DNA from: Alphaproteobacteria bacterium
Lineage (GTDB): Bacteria > Pseudomonadota > Alphaproteobacteria > Rhodospirillales > Casp-alpha2
NCBI GenBank assembly: GCA_024279135.1
Contig: JAJRRU010000036.1
Span: 1 to 64,000, forward strand
Direction: 5' to 3'
DNA: 64,000 nucleotides
Below the pieces are notes generated by a model. It had not been told where the DNA came from and made no database searches. It worked only from the letters and a program-made list of their open reading frames with translations. Of the stretch, positions 29,758 to 37,507 are shown one piece after another (position 1 is the stretch's first letter; each line of letters starts with the position of its first letter). A program made the position numbers and the translations under genes.

Positions 29758-29791
29758 TCTCATTGTCGAGCCTCAAATTAGAACAATGAGA
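29758..29791. repeat. Inverted repeat in the rhlE-like leader region
   Basis: A perfect 9-base inverted repeat (TCTCATTGT and ACAATGAGA, 16-base spacer) lies about 100 bases before the helicase ATG, inside a 236-base AT-rich gap. It could be an operator or a hairpin in the 5' leader, which in cold-shock helicases often controls translation. No direct evidence separates these. Confidence 0.4.
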
Positions 29792-29889
29792 ATCAAGAAA
29801 CATTGACAGTCCGCCATTAAAGCAGTAACTCACCACATTATTTATCAGATAACGTTATGTCACTATAGTAGATCGGTTTTACCTGCTTC

Positions 29890-31716
29890 ATGAATTTTTC
29901 AGATTTAGGCCTTGGCGACGAAATTCTGCGTGCTGTTGCAGACGCGGGATACGACACACCCACCCCCATACAGGAAAAAGCGATACCCTATGTATTGATG
30001 GGGCGTGATATTCTGGGCTGTGCCCAGACAGGTACGGGTAAAACGGCTTCTTTTACCTTGCCCATGCTGGATATCTTGCATAATGGCCGGGCCAAGTCTC
30101 GTATGCCCCGCTCGCTGATATTGGAACCAACCCGGGAACTGGCGGCACAGGTCGCCGACAATTTTGACACCTACGGTAAATACCAGAAGCTGTCAAAAGC
30201 CCTGTTAATCGGTGGCGAGTCCATGAGCGATCAGATCAAGGCCATGGATAGTGGTGTGGATGTGCTGATTGCTACGCCGGGACGCCTGCTCGATCTATTT
30301 GAGCGCGGGCGCATATTGCTCAATGATGTAAAACTGCTGGTTATTGATGAAGCCGACCGAATGCTGGATATGGGCTTTATCCCCGATGTAGAACGTATTG
30401 TCAGCCTGTTGCCGAAGATCAGAACCACCTTGATGTTTTCTGCAACCATGCCCCGGGAAATCCGCAGGCTGGCTGACCAGTTCCTCATGAACCCCAAGGA
30501 AATTACCGTTGCGGCACCCTCAAGTACGGCCGTGACCATCACCCAGGGTTTGTATTTGCTGCCCCGTGGCAGCGCACAAAAAGAAAAGCGGGCTGCCTTG
30601 CGTAAACTGATCGCAGTTGATAATGCCAAAAACGGTATCATTTTCTGTAATCGCAAGCGCGATGTGAATATCGTCTACCGTTCCATGTTACGACATGGTT
30701 TTAAAGTCGGACAATTACACGGCGATATGGCACAGCCAGACAGAATGGAAACCCTGAACCGGTTCAAGGCCGACGAGCTTCGTTTCCTGGTCTGCAGTGA
30801 CGTTGCTGCTCGGGGGCTGGATATCCCCGATATGAGCCATGTTTTCAATTTCGATGTGCCCACACATGCGGAAGATTATGTCCACCGTGTCGGACGCACG
30901 GGCCGGGCCGGACGTCAGGGCTGTGCCTATACCATTGCCTTGTCTGAGGACCGGAAATATATTGCTTCCATTGAAAAACTGATCGGCAATGTTATACCGC
31001 CAGTCAATGTTAATGAATCGAATGTATCCGGGGCTCAAAAATCAAACCCAGACAAACCGGCAGCAAAACAACAGACCAGCGCCCAGGAAATCAAACCGGA
31101 CTGCCCCGAACCAAGGCGTTCTGCGGTAAAGCACAACGAATCACACCATAAAAACACCCCAAAAGGCAATTCAAAACACGAGGGTCAGGCGCAACAATCT
31201 GGCACTCAATCCAATCAGTCTCATCAGTCCAATCAGCCCAGGCAAGCCAATGCCGACCGGCACGATAAGAATAAACGCCCGTCGCGTAAATACCGCTCAC
31301 CTCAAGACGAGGTTGGCACCATGTCAAACGCTCCGGTCAAGGGAATGGGGGAATTTACTCCGGCATTTTTGACCCGCCCCGTGATCTTGCCGGAAGATGA
31401 CAATGAACCCAAAGACAAGGCTAAGTCCAAGGTAAAGGAAAAAGCTAAATCCAAGGTAAAAGCAAATCCTAAACCCAAAGTTGAAACCAAGGTTGAAACC
31501 AAGGTTGAAACCAAGGTTGAAACCAAGGTAGCCAAAGCTGAAACCAAAGCTGAAACCAAGACTGAAACCAAGGTAAAAACGAAGTCTGAGAAAAAACCGG
31601 CATCCAAGAAGGCCAAATCAGGCAAGACCAGCAAGCCGAAAAAGCCCGACAGCGATGGCGGCACCAATCCTGAGACCGGCGCAGAGTCCGGCGACAGTCC
31701 CGAAAACCTTACGTAA
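29890..31716 (+). CDS. DEAD-box RNA helicase, RhlE-like, with repetitive basic tail
   Basis: The first ~375 residues are a complete DEAD-box core: Q motif ([10 protein letters not shown]), Walker A (AQTGTGKT), PTRELA, DEAD at residues ~155 ([14 protein letters not shown]), [14 protein letters not shown]-type motif V and [10 protein letters not shown]. It unwinds RNA during ribosome assembly or mRNA decay. The remaining ~230 residues are low complexity: a His/Gln/Asn/Ser stretch, then lysine-rich repeats ending [18 protein letters not shown]. The family's tails are usually basic and help RNA binding. This one is long and contains a DNA-level 12-base tandem repeat. The 3' end overlaps the convergent thiSG by 8 bases. 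Confidence 0.93.
   Translation: MNFSDLGLGDEILRAVADAGYDTPTPIQEKAIPYVLMGRDILGCAQTGTGKTASFTLPMLDILHNGRAKSRMPRSLILEPTRELAAQVADNFDTYGKYQKLSKALLIGGESMSDQIKAMDSGVDVLIATPGRLLDLFERGRILLNDVKLLVIDEADRMLDMGFIPDVERIVSLLPKIRTTLMFSATMPREIRRLADQFLMNPKEITVAAPSSTAVTITQGLYLLPRGSAQKEKRAALRKLIAVDNAKNGIIFCNRKRDVNIVYRSMLRHGFKVGQLHGDMAQPDRMETLNRFKADELRFLVCSDVAARGLDIPDMSHVFNFDVPTHAEDYVHRVGRTGRAGRQGCAYTIALSEDRKYIASIEKLIGNVIPPVNVNESNVSGAQKSNPDKPAAKQQTSAQEIKPDCPEPRRSAVKHNESHHKNTPKGNSKHEGQAQQSGTQSNQSHQSNQPRQANADRHDKNKRPSRKYRSPQDEVGTMSNAPVKGMGEFTPAFLTRPVILPEDDNEPKDKAKSKVKEKAKSKVKANPKPKVETKVETKVETKVETKVAKAETKAETKTETKVKTKSEKKPASKKAKSGKTSKPKKPDSDGGTNPETGAESGDSPENLT
31480..31572 (+). repeat. 12-base coding tandem repeat in the helicase tail
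   Basis: Four exact copies of GTTGAAACCAAG are followed, after one 9-base break, by three near-copies. They encode seven (V/A/T)ETK tetrapeptides. Being in phase and exact at DNA level, the copy number may vary between strains by slippage without frameshift. Confidence 0.85.
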
Positions 31717-32701
31717 TCAGGCCGCGCAACGGCGATGACGGATCGGCGTACTGTTTTTTAGCCATACGTTCGGCCAGATAGGCCATGCGCCCTGCCCGTA
31801 CCGCATGTTTCATAGCGCGCGCCATGCCAATGGGGTCTTTGGCCTGGGCAATGGCGGTATTGACGATAACCCCGTCACAGCCCAGTTCCATGGCAAACGC
31901 GGCTTCCGACGCGGTTCCGATTCCCGCGTCAACGATTACCGGAACGCGTGACTGTTCGATAATCAGACTGATATTAAACGGGTTGGCAATGCCGTGGCCT
32001 GAACCGATCAGTGAGCCGAGCGGCATGATGGCGGCGGCACCGGCGTCTTCCAGTGCCTTGCACATGATCGGATCATCGGAACAATAGACCATGACCTGAA
32101 ATCCTTCCTTGACCAGTACCTTGGTGGCTTCCAGGGTTTCGATCATGCGTGGATACAAGGTTCGTTGATCGGCAAGAATTTCCAGTTTTACCAGATCCCA
32201 TCCCCCGGCTTCCCGGGCCAGACGCAAGGTCCGCAAGGCATCATCGGCGGTAAAACAACCCGCCGTGTTGGGCAGATAGGTCACTTTCTTCGGATCGATG
32301 AAATCCACCAGCATGGGCTGATCAGGGTCCGTCAGGTTTACCCGGCGAACGGCCACCGTAACCATGTCCGATTGCGAGGCCTCCAGTGCGCGGGCGTTTT
32401 CTTCGTAATCCTTGTATTTGCCGGTACCGATTATCAGCCGGGAATGGAATTTCCGCCCGGCGATGATCAGTTCGTCGTGATCCTGGGTATCTCCATCTGG
32501 CAAACCACCACCAATAAAGTGAACGATTTCAAGTCTGTCGCCATCTTTCAGGGTGGTCCCTTCGTAGAGCGATTTTGGCACGATTTCAAGATTGCGTTCG
32601 ATGGCTACCTTGCGATTATCGAGGCCAATTTTGTTGAGCAGGCCGTTGACGCTGAGCGGTGTGTCGAAAGTGCGGTTTTCGCCGTTAATGATGATTTGCA
32701 T
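31709..32701 (-). CDS. ThiS-ThiG fusion (sulfur carrier protein / thiazole synthase)
   Basis: ThiG makes the thiazole ring of thiamine using sulfur carried as a thiocarboxylate on the C-terminal glycine of ThiS. Here both are one 330-residue chain. Residues 1-66 are ThiS, ending in HFIGGG. A short linker ([12 protein letters not shown]) follows, and ThiG runs from ~78 to the end, with the Schiff-base lysine K172 in [10 protein letters not shown] and the phosphate site [26 protein letters not shown]. Fused forms are annotated in other alphaproteobacteria. The ThiS end is not free, so either the chain is cut or sulfur transfer differs. No TPP riboswitch was found upstream. Confidence 0.92.
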   Translation of the reverse strand: MQIIINGENRTFDTPLSVNGLLNKIGLDNRKVAIERNLEIVPKSLYEGTTLKDGDRLEIVHFIGGGLPDGDTQDHDELIIAGRKFHSRLIIGTGKYKDYEENARALEASQSDMVTVAVRRVNLTDPDQPMLVDFIDPKKVTYLPNTAGCFTADDALRTLRLAREAGGWDLVKLEILADQRTLYPRMIETLEATKVLVKEGFQVMVYCSDDPIMCKALEDAGAAAIMPLGSLIGSGHGIANPFNISLIIEQSRVPVIVDAGIGTASEAAFAMELGCDGVIVNTAIAQAKDPIGMARAMKHAVRAGRMAYLAERMAKKQYADPSSPLRGLIT

Positions 32702-32757
32702 GATTATCCTGGAATTTTATGTTTGGTGAGTTACTAAAATGTTATTCCCTCATAATA

Positions 32758-32783
32758 GAGTTTTCAAGCCCTTCTGAAAACTC
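32758..32783. repeat. Perfect inverted repeat between thiSG and aroQ
   Basis: GAGTTTTCA and its complement TGAAAACTC are separated by 8 bases in the divergent thiSG/aroQ region. No T-run follows on either side, so an operator or leader hairpin is more likely than a terminator. Confidence 0.4.
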
Positions 32784-32901
32784 GATAATTCGTGGCTGAT
32801 CCGAAAACCGGTGTTCCGATCATCTTGCCCGTGCTATAGAAATGTCATTGGAGTCGCACCAAACGGACGACCCGCAAAGCTGGCAAGAGTATGAAATCGT
32901 T

Positions 32902-33357
32902 ATGTCTGAAATGATCATGATTCTTAATGGTCCCAACCTGAATCTGCTGGGGGGCCGTCAACCGGAGGTCTATGGCAGCGATACCCTGGAGTCCATAGAG
33001 ACCGCGTGCCGCACCCATGGCAAGGCATTGGGCCTGGACGTGGATTTTCACCAATCCAATTCGGAAGGCCGCCTGGTAGACCTGATCCAGCAGGCCAGAA
33101 CCAGTTGTGCCGGGCTGATCATTAACGCCGGGGCCTATAGCCATACCTCGATTGCTATTCTGGACGCTCTGCTGGCCGTTGATGTTCCCGTTATCGAGGT
33201 CCATCTGTCCAATATTTACCAACGTGACGAATTTCGTCACCATTCCTATATTTCTAAAGCGGCGCTTGGCATTATCTGTGGGCTGGGTGCCCACGGGTAT
33301 GAATTGGCGCTTGATGCGCTGGCCCGCAAACTCGGAACCACAAAAGGGAGTACTTGA
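32902..33357 (+). CDS. aroQ: Type II 3-dehydroquinate dehydratase
   Basis: AroQ dehydrates 3-dehydroquinate to 3-dehydroshikimate in the shikimate pathway. The ~151-residue protein has the family start ILNGPNLNLLGGRQPEVYG (with the catalytic tyrosine), the FHQSNSEGRLVDLI segment, INAGAYSHTSIAILDAL and EVHLSNIYQRDEFRHHSYIS with the catalytic histidine. Start set at ATG 32902. The longer frame back to 32842 adds residues foreign to the family. It is followed directly by accB, with stop and start sharing one base, a gene order typical of alphaproteobacteria. Confidence 0.95.
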   Translation: MSEMIMILNGPNLNLLGGRQPEVYGSDTLESIETACRTHGKALGLDVDFHQSNSEGRLVDLIQQARTSCAGLIINAGAYSHTSIAILDALLAVDVPVIEVHLSNIYQRDEFRHHSYISKAALGIICGLGAHGYELALDALARKLGTTKGST

Positions 33358-33824
33358 TGAGCAAGTCCGATAAATCGCCGAATATTGATGCCGAACTGGT
33401 TCGTCAGCTTGCCCAGTTGCTTGAAGAAACCGGGTTGAACGAAATCGAATATGGCAAGGACGACTGGCACATTCGGGTCTCTGGTGGCAAGACCGTGGCA
33501 ACCGCAACCGTGGCTGCACCGCTCATATCTGCCAGCTCCGCTGCAATTGCTGCGACCGGCGAACAGGACGATGATGATGTATCCAGCCATCCGGGCCTGA
33601 TCAGTTCGCCCATGGTCGGGGTGGTCTATACAAGCTCGGACCCGGATACCCCGGCTTTTGTGAAGGTTGGTGATACTGTACAGGCTGGCGATACCCTGCT
33701 GCTTATCGAAGCCATGAAGGTGTTCAATCCGATCAGAGCCGCCAAAGCTGGCAAGGTAAGCCGTATCCTGATTAACAGTGGTATGCCGGTGGAATTCGGC
33801 GAACCATTGTTGATTGTTGAATGA
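33357..33824 (+). CDS. accB: Acetyl-CoA carboxylase biotin carboxyl carrier protein
   Basis: The ~155-residue protein carries the biotinyl domain with the biotin attachment lysine K121 in IEAMKVFNPIRA and the thumb region SSDPDTPAFVKVGDTV. An N-terminal helical part (residues 5-40) and an Ala/Thr-rich linker precede it. It shuttles carboxyl groups between AccC and AccAD for fatty-acid synthesis. The ATG at 33357 sits 6 bases after AAAGGGAG and overlaps the aroQ stop as TGATG. Confidence 0.96.
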   Translation: MSKSDKSPNIDAELVRQLAQLLEETGLNEIEYGKDDWHIRVSGGKTVATATVAAPLISASSAAIAATGEQDDDDVSSHPGLISSPMVGVVYTSSDPDTPAFVKVGDTVQAGDTLLLIEAMKVFNPIRAAKAGKVSRILINSGMPVEFGEPLLIVE

Positions 33825-33845
33825 GAAAATATCGGATGAGCTATC

Positions 33846-35183
33846 GTGATTGAAAAAGTATTAATTGCCAATCGGGGCGAGATCGCTATTCGAATCCTGC
33901 GGGCCTGTCGAGAGATGGGAATCGGTACGGTGGCCATCCATTCGACCGCAGATGCCGACGCCATGCATGTGCGGCTTGCCGATGAGAGCGTGTGTGTCGG
34001 CCCGCCCCAGGTGCTCGACAGTTATCTCAATAAAAATGCCATTCTGACGGCGGCGACCATATCTGGTGCCGATGCCATCCATCCAGGGTATGGATTCTTG
34101 TCAGAAAATGCCGACTTCGCCCAGATGGTCGAAGAACATGGCCTCGTCTTTATCGGCCCCAGCTTTGAGCACATCAACATGATGGGCGATAAGATCACCG
34201 CCAAAGCCGCCGTCAAGGCCGCCGGTATCCCGGTGGTGCCCGGATCGGAAGGTGCGGTAACTGATCCGGCTGAAGCCCGCGCGATTGCCAAGGAAATCGG
34301 TCTGCCCGTCATCATCAAGGCTGCCGCCGGTGGTGGTGGACGTGGTATGCGGGTCGCCAAGACCATGGATGATCTGGAAGATGCCCTGCGCATTGCCAGC
34401 ACCGAAGCCGCCACTATGTTTGGCAGCGGGGCGGTCTATGTAGAGAAATATCTCGAAACACCGCGACATATCGAAATTCAACTGCTGGCCGATAATCATG
34501 GCAACGTGGTGCATTTGGGTGAACGGGACTGTTCATTACAGCGCCGCAACCAGAAAATTCTGGAAGAATCCCCCTCGCCTGCCCTCAACGACAGCCAACG
34601 CACAGAAATTGGTGAGGTTACCCGTGCCGCTATTCAGAAACTGGGGTATCGCAGCGTGGGCACGGTGGAATACCTCTATGAAGACGGTAAATTTTTCTTC
34701 ATAGAAATGAATACCCGCCTGCAGGTCGAACACCCGGTGACCGAAATGGTCTGTGGACTTGATCTGGTGCGCGAGATGATTCGTGTCGCATCGGATTTAC
34801 CGCTGAGTATTAAACAATCCGACGTGCGTTTTTCTGGTCATGCCATCGAATGCCGGATCAATGCGGAACACCCCGAGACCTTTATGCCGTCACCGGGCAA
34901 GGTCGGGCTTTATCATTCTCCCGGCGGGCTCGGTGTGAGGGTCGATTCAGCACTTTATTCCGGATATACGGTGCCGCCCTATTACGACTCCATGATCGCC
35001 AAGTTAATTGTTCACGGCACCAATCGAAATGAATGTCTCATGCGTTTGCGGCGTGCCCTGGACGAATATGTCATCGACGGGCTGGACACCTCCATTCCGC
35101 TTCATCAACGTTTGATGGAAGAACCCGATTTCGTGAACGGCAATTATGATATTCACTGGCTAGAGAGAATGCTGGATTTATAA
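33846..35183 (+). CDS. accC: Acetyl-CoA carboxylase biotin carboxylase subunit
   Basis: The 445-residue ATP-grasp enzyme carboxylates biotin on AccB. It has the N-terminal IEKVLIANRGEIAIRILRA, the glycine-rich loop KAAAGGGGRGMRVA, the ERDCSLQRRNQK motif, the metal site FFIEMNTRLQVEHPVTE and the C-terminal GHAIECRINAE. Translation starts at a GTG. Length is standard. It lies 21 bases after accB. Confidence 0.97.
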   Translation: MIEKVLIANRGEIAIRILRACREMGIGTVAIHSTADADAMHVRLADESVCVGPPQVLDSYLNKNAILTAATISGADAIHPGYGFLSENADFAQMVEEHGLVFIGPSFEHINMMGDKITAKAAVKAAGIPVVPGSEGAVTDPAEARAIAKEIGLPVIIKAAAGGGGRGMRVAKTMDDLEDALRIASTEAATMFGSGAVYVEKYLETPRHIEIQLLADNHGNVVHLGERDCSLQRRNQKILEESPSPALNDSQRTEIGEVTRAAIQKLGYRSVGTVEYLYEDGKFFFIEMNTRLQVEHPVTEMVCGLDLVREMIRVASDLPLSIKQSDVRFSGHAIECRINAEHPETFMPSPGKVGLYHSPGGLGVRVDSALYSGYTVPPYYDSMIAKLIVHGTNRNECLMRLRRALDEYVIDGLDTSIPLHQRLMEEPDFVNGNYDIHWLERMLDL

Positions 35184-35299
35184 TAAACCAGTATGTCAGT
35201 TGGTGACTTTTGTTATCTAATCCGTTCCGATAATACTATTTTTATCATAATTGATCTTGCACAAAGACAAGATTTTCTGGATTTGCCATTATAGATGCT

Positions 35300-35968
35300 A
35301 TGAGCAAGCCTGAACCAGATCGCTATAGATTGAGCCCGGAACTTTTGTTGCGGGCTTACGCGGCGGGTATTTTCCCCATGGCCGAGAGCCGGTCAGATAT
35401 CAATGTATTCTGGGTTGATCCAAAGGTCCGAGGGGTATTGCCGCTCGATGATTTCCATGTCTCGCGTTCCTTGCGCAAAGTCATCCGGCGCGGCGATTTC
35501 CAGATCACCTGTAATACGGCATTCAATAGTGTGGTGGAAAATTGCGCACAGACCACACAACTGCGCAAGGAAACCTGGATTAACAGCGAGATTCAGGAAG
35601 CCTACGGCGAGCTGCATGACCGTGGTTTCGCCCACAGTATCGAATGCTGGCTGGAGGATGTCCTGGTGGGTGGATTGTACGGCGTATCACTTGGTGGTGC
35701 ATTTTTTGGCGAGAGCATGTTTTCCCATCGTTCCAATGCCAGCAAAGTGGCAATCGTTCATCTGGTTGTCCGGCTCCGCATGGGCGGCTACCGGTTGCTC
35801 GATACCCAGTTTGTCACCGATCATCTACGCCAGTTTGGTGTGATGGAGCTTTCAAGCCAGGATTATCAAAGCCGCCTTGGTGAGGCTATTACATACCAGG
35901 CCATCTTCCCGCAAAACCCGGACGACGAAAAATATGCCGAAGTTCTGGCACAGGTCATCGCTGGCTAG
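35300..35968 (+). CDS. aat: Leucyl/phenylalanyl-tRNA--protein transferase
   Basis: Aat adds Leu or Phe to N-terminal Arg/Lys of proteins, marking them for ClpSAP degradation. The 222-residue protein has LLLRAYAAGIFPMAE near the N-terminus, the core DRGFAHSIECWLEDVLVGGLYGVSLGGAFFGESMFS, and the C-terminal LLDTQFVTDHLRQFGV. Length matches the family. Its last 4 bases overlap the end of the convergent DUF2155 gene. It follows accC by 116 bases. Confidence 0.96.
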   Translation: MSKPEPDRYRLSPELLLRAYAAGIFPMAESRSDINVFWVDPKVRGVLPLDDFHVSRSLRKVIRRGDFQITCNTAFNSVVENCAQTTQLRKETWINSEIQEAYGELHDRGFAHSIECWLEDVLVGGLYGVSLGGAFFGESMFSHRSNASKVAIVHLVVRLRMGGYRLLDTQFVTDHLRQFGVMELSSQDYQSRLGEAITYQAIFPQNPDDEKYAEVLAQVIAG

Positions 35969-36360
35969 TCGCTGGGTGATTGTGCCGTGATGCAATCGAG
36001 CACCCAGATATCATAGACCGGGTGTTCGAGCGCCGATACGGCGGGACTGGAGGAGAACATCCAGCCGCGAAACAGCGTAACAGCAGGCTCGCCGGGCTTA
36101 ATTTCGGCTATATCGAGGAAGGCCGCACTTTCCGGGGTTTCTTCCGGTGGGCGTTTGTCACAATGATGGACGATGATATCAAGGGTGCCAAATCGGGCGG
36201 TATTACCTACCGCAATGACAATTTTTGAGATGCGGGCGGTAACCTTATCAAGCCCCTGCAAGACGGCTGTATCATAGGGAGCTGCCTGAGCTAACGGTGC
36301 GGCGAACGGTGCGGCAACCAATAAATAACCGGCAACAAGGATGGGTTTAAGGTAATTCAG
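35965..36360 (-). CDS. DUF2155 exported protein, probable CTG start
   Basis: The mature part (LQGLDKVTARISKIVIAVGNTARFGTLDIIVHHCDKRPPEETPESAAFLDI...LFRGWMFSSSPAVSALEHPVYDIWVLDC) is a clear DUF2155 protein, a small alphaproteobacterial periplasmic family of unknown function usually encoded next to NDUFA12. The open frame reaches an ATG at 36408, but from there the first 16 residues (MDSTGSRSWSRPEARG) would bury the signal peptide. A CTG at 36360 sits 8 bases after GGAGG and would give a clean signal peptide, NYLKPILVAGYLLVAAPFAAPLAQA. I therefore favour CTG, with moderate certainty. Confidence 0.8.
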   Translation of the reverse strand: MNYLKPILVAGYLLVAAPFAAPLAQAAPYDTAVLQGLDKVTARISKIVIAVGNTARFGTLDIIVHHCDKRPPEETPESAAFLDIAEIKPGEPAVTLFRGWMFSSSPAVSALEHPVYDIWVLDCITAQSPSD

Positions 36361-36561
36361 CCCCCTAGCCTCCGGCCTCGACCATGACCGCGATCCGGTA
36401 GAATCCATCGTCGGTTAGTACTGAGGGGGGATACTGATCGCGGGTCATTTTTCAATGATCTCTGGTGGGCTGATTAAAGTATTCGATTCGCCGGTAGTAT
36501 CTGGACAGTACATCAAAATACTGAGTTCTGTAATCCTGTGAACCATTGGCCAGCACGCAGC

Positions 36562-36918
36562 CTATGGAGTCCAGGCTTCATAGTCGCCACCGGTTACAGT
36601 TCGATTCCCGCCATTCAGATCATGACCGTCAGGCCGGTAGGCCGCAAAGCTTCCCGATTGATTTTTCCGGTGCGATTTCTGCCATGTCGGTGCCTGAGCG
36701 GCTTGTTCCGTGAGGGGGATTTCGGTCGTGCGGTGTAACCAGGAATGCCATTCCGCCGGAACTTTCGAGCCTTCGGGGGTGCCCTTATAAAGCACCCAGC
36801 GACGAAGCTGGCCATAGAGTTTTTTACTTTTGGAGCTATAATAACGGTTGCCAAATTCGTCGGTGCCGACCAGTTCGCCGTTAAGCCACGTGTAAATCAT
36901 GGTACCAATGGTTGCCAT
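36562..36918 (-). CDS. NADH:ubiquinone oxidoreductase subunit NDUFA12-like
   Basis: The 118-residue protein matches the alphaproteobacterial homologue of the mitochondrial complex I accessory subunit NDUFA12 (B17.2): TWLNGELVGTDEFGNRYYSSKSKKLYGQLRRWVLYKGTPEGSKVPAEWHSWLH, followed by TTEIPLTE and a Pro/Gly-rich tail. It is found in alphaproteobacteria and mitochondria, which supports the taxonomic placement. The ATG at 36918 follows AAGGAGA. An in-frame start 24 bases further up lacks a ribosome binding site. Confidence 0.93.
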   Translation of the reverse strand: MATIGTMIYTWLNGELVGTDEFGNRYYSSKSKKLYGQLRRWVLYKGTPEGSKVPAEWHSWLHRTTEIPLTEQAAQAPTWQKSHRKNQSGSFAAYRPDGHDLNGGNRTVTGGDYEAWTP

Positions 36919-37290
36919 GTAATAAGGTCTCCTTGAAGTCATCCTGAGTATTTAAACAAGTAAATAAATATGGCATTTCGACCGGCTATCGTCCAGCGCA
37001 CAAATCCCACAAGCCGATATTATGCCAATATTCCAGCACATTATGTCATCCCAAGGTGATTTCATAGCACTATATGGTGTGGTTTTGCACGAATATGTGC
37101 GTCTGAAATTGTAATTTAACCTGTCAATAAAAATTAGAAATATTTTATCTCTTGCTTTTCAATCCCTTACAGCGTGTCTGCCCGCACCAGACCTTCGCAT
37201 TAAGATTTCGGCAACAATTTGAGCATACCATATATTGAGAAGATTAACACTGAACGACACAAAATCTTGTAGGATGCAAGGGGTTTATTT
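36919..37290. other. Intergenic region between NDUFA12 and nrdJ leader
   Basis: About 370 AT-rich bases without a convincing gene. It must hold the divergent promoters for the NDUFA12-DUF2155 pair and for nrdJ. The right end contains two possible NrdR boxes. No cobalamin riboswitch pattern (B12 box) was seen. Confidence 0.6.
37225..37272 (+). promoter_or_regulatory. Possible tandem NrdR boxes upstream of nrdJ
   Basis: Two 16-base sites, ATACCATATATTGAGA (37225-37240) and ACACAAAATCTTGTAG (37257-37272), each match the published NrdR consensus ACACWATATATWGTGT at about 12 of 16 positions by eye. They start 32 bases apart, the spacing of three helical turns typical of tandem NrdR boxes. A TTGAGA that could act as -35 overlaps the first. 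NrdR represses ribonucleotide reductase genes when dATP is high, and nrdJ lies downstream. Confidence 0.5.
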
Positions 37291-37470
37291 ATGAAAAATC
37301 AACTTAATCTTGTTGCGAGAAAGGCCGACCCTGCGCTACATATAGTGGGTCGCTTATGGGAGGCTGCGCCATCTGGTGTCTCTACAGATATACTGTGGTC
37401 AGAACTTAAATTAATTAAACGATATTCGAAGCGTCTCAAGCAATCCACAAGGGTTGATTTGAGGACATAA
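37291..37470 (+). CDS. Possible 59-residue ORF in the nrdJ leader
   Basis: An ATG at 37291, 7 bases after AAGGGG, opens a 59-codon frame ending 37 bases before nrdJ. The peptide ([20 protein letters not shown]..., ending [12 protein letters not shown]) is basic at its C-terminal half and predicted helical. It has no recognised relatives. The good ribosome binding site and its place directly after the putative NrdR boxes favour it. Its shortness and lack of homologues are against it. Confidence 0.4.
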   Translation: MKNQLNLVARKADPALHIVGRLWEAAPSGVSTDILWSELKLIKRYSKRLKQSTRVDLRT

Positions 37471-37507
37471 ATTAATAATTCCAACTCAGAAAGAAGGTTG
37501 GGGGAAA

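Noticed and set aside
31302-31667. 121-residue minus-strand frame opposite the helicase tail
   Set aside because: It is a mirror of the in-phase repeat ([11 protein letters not shown]...), with no independent start signal.
32702-32901. TPP riboswitch before thiSG
   Set aside because: The conserved CUGAGA and ACC(U)GAUC-type elements are absent. Only a simple 9-base inverted repeat is seen.
36943-37507. Cobalamin riboswitch before the B12-dependent reductase
   Set aside because: No B12-box or matching stem pattern was found. NrdJ uses but does not make or import B12, so none is expected.
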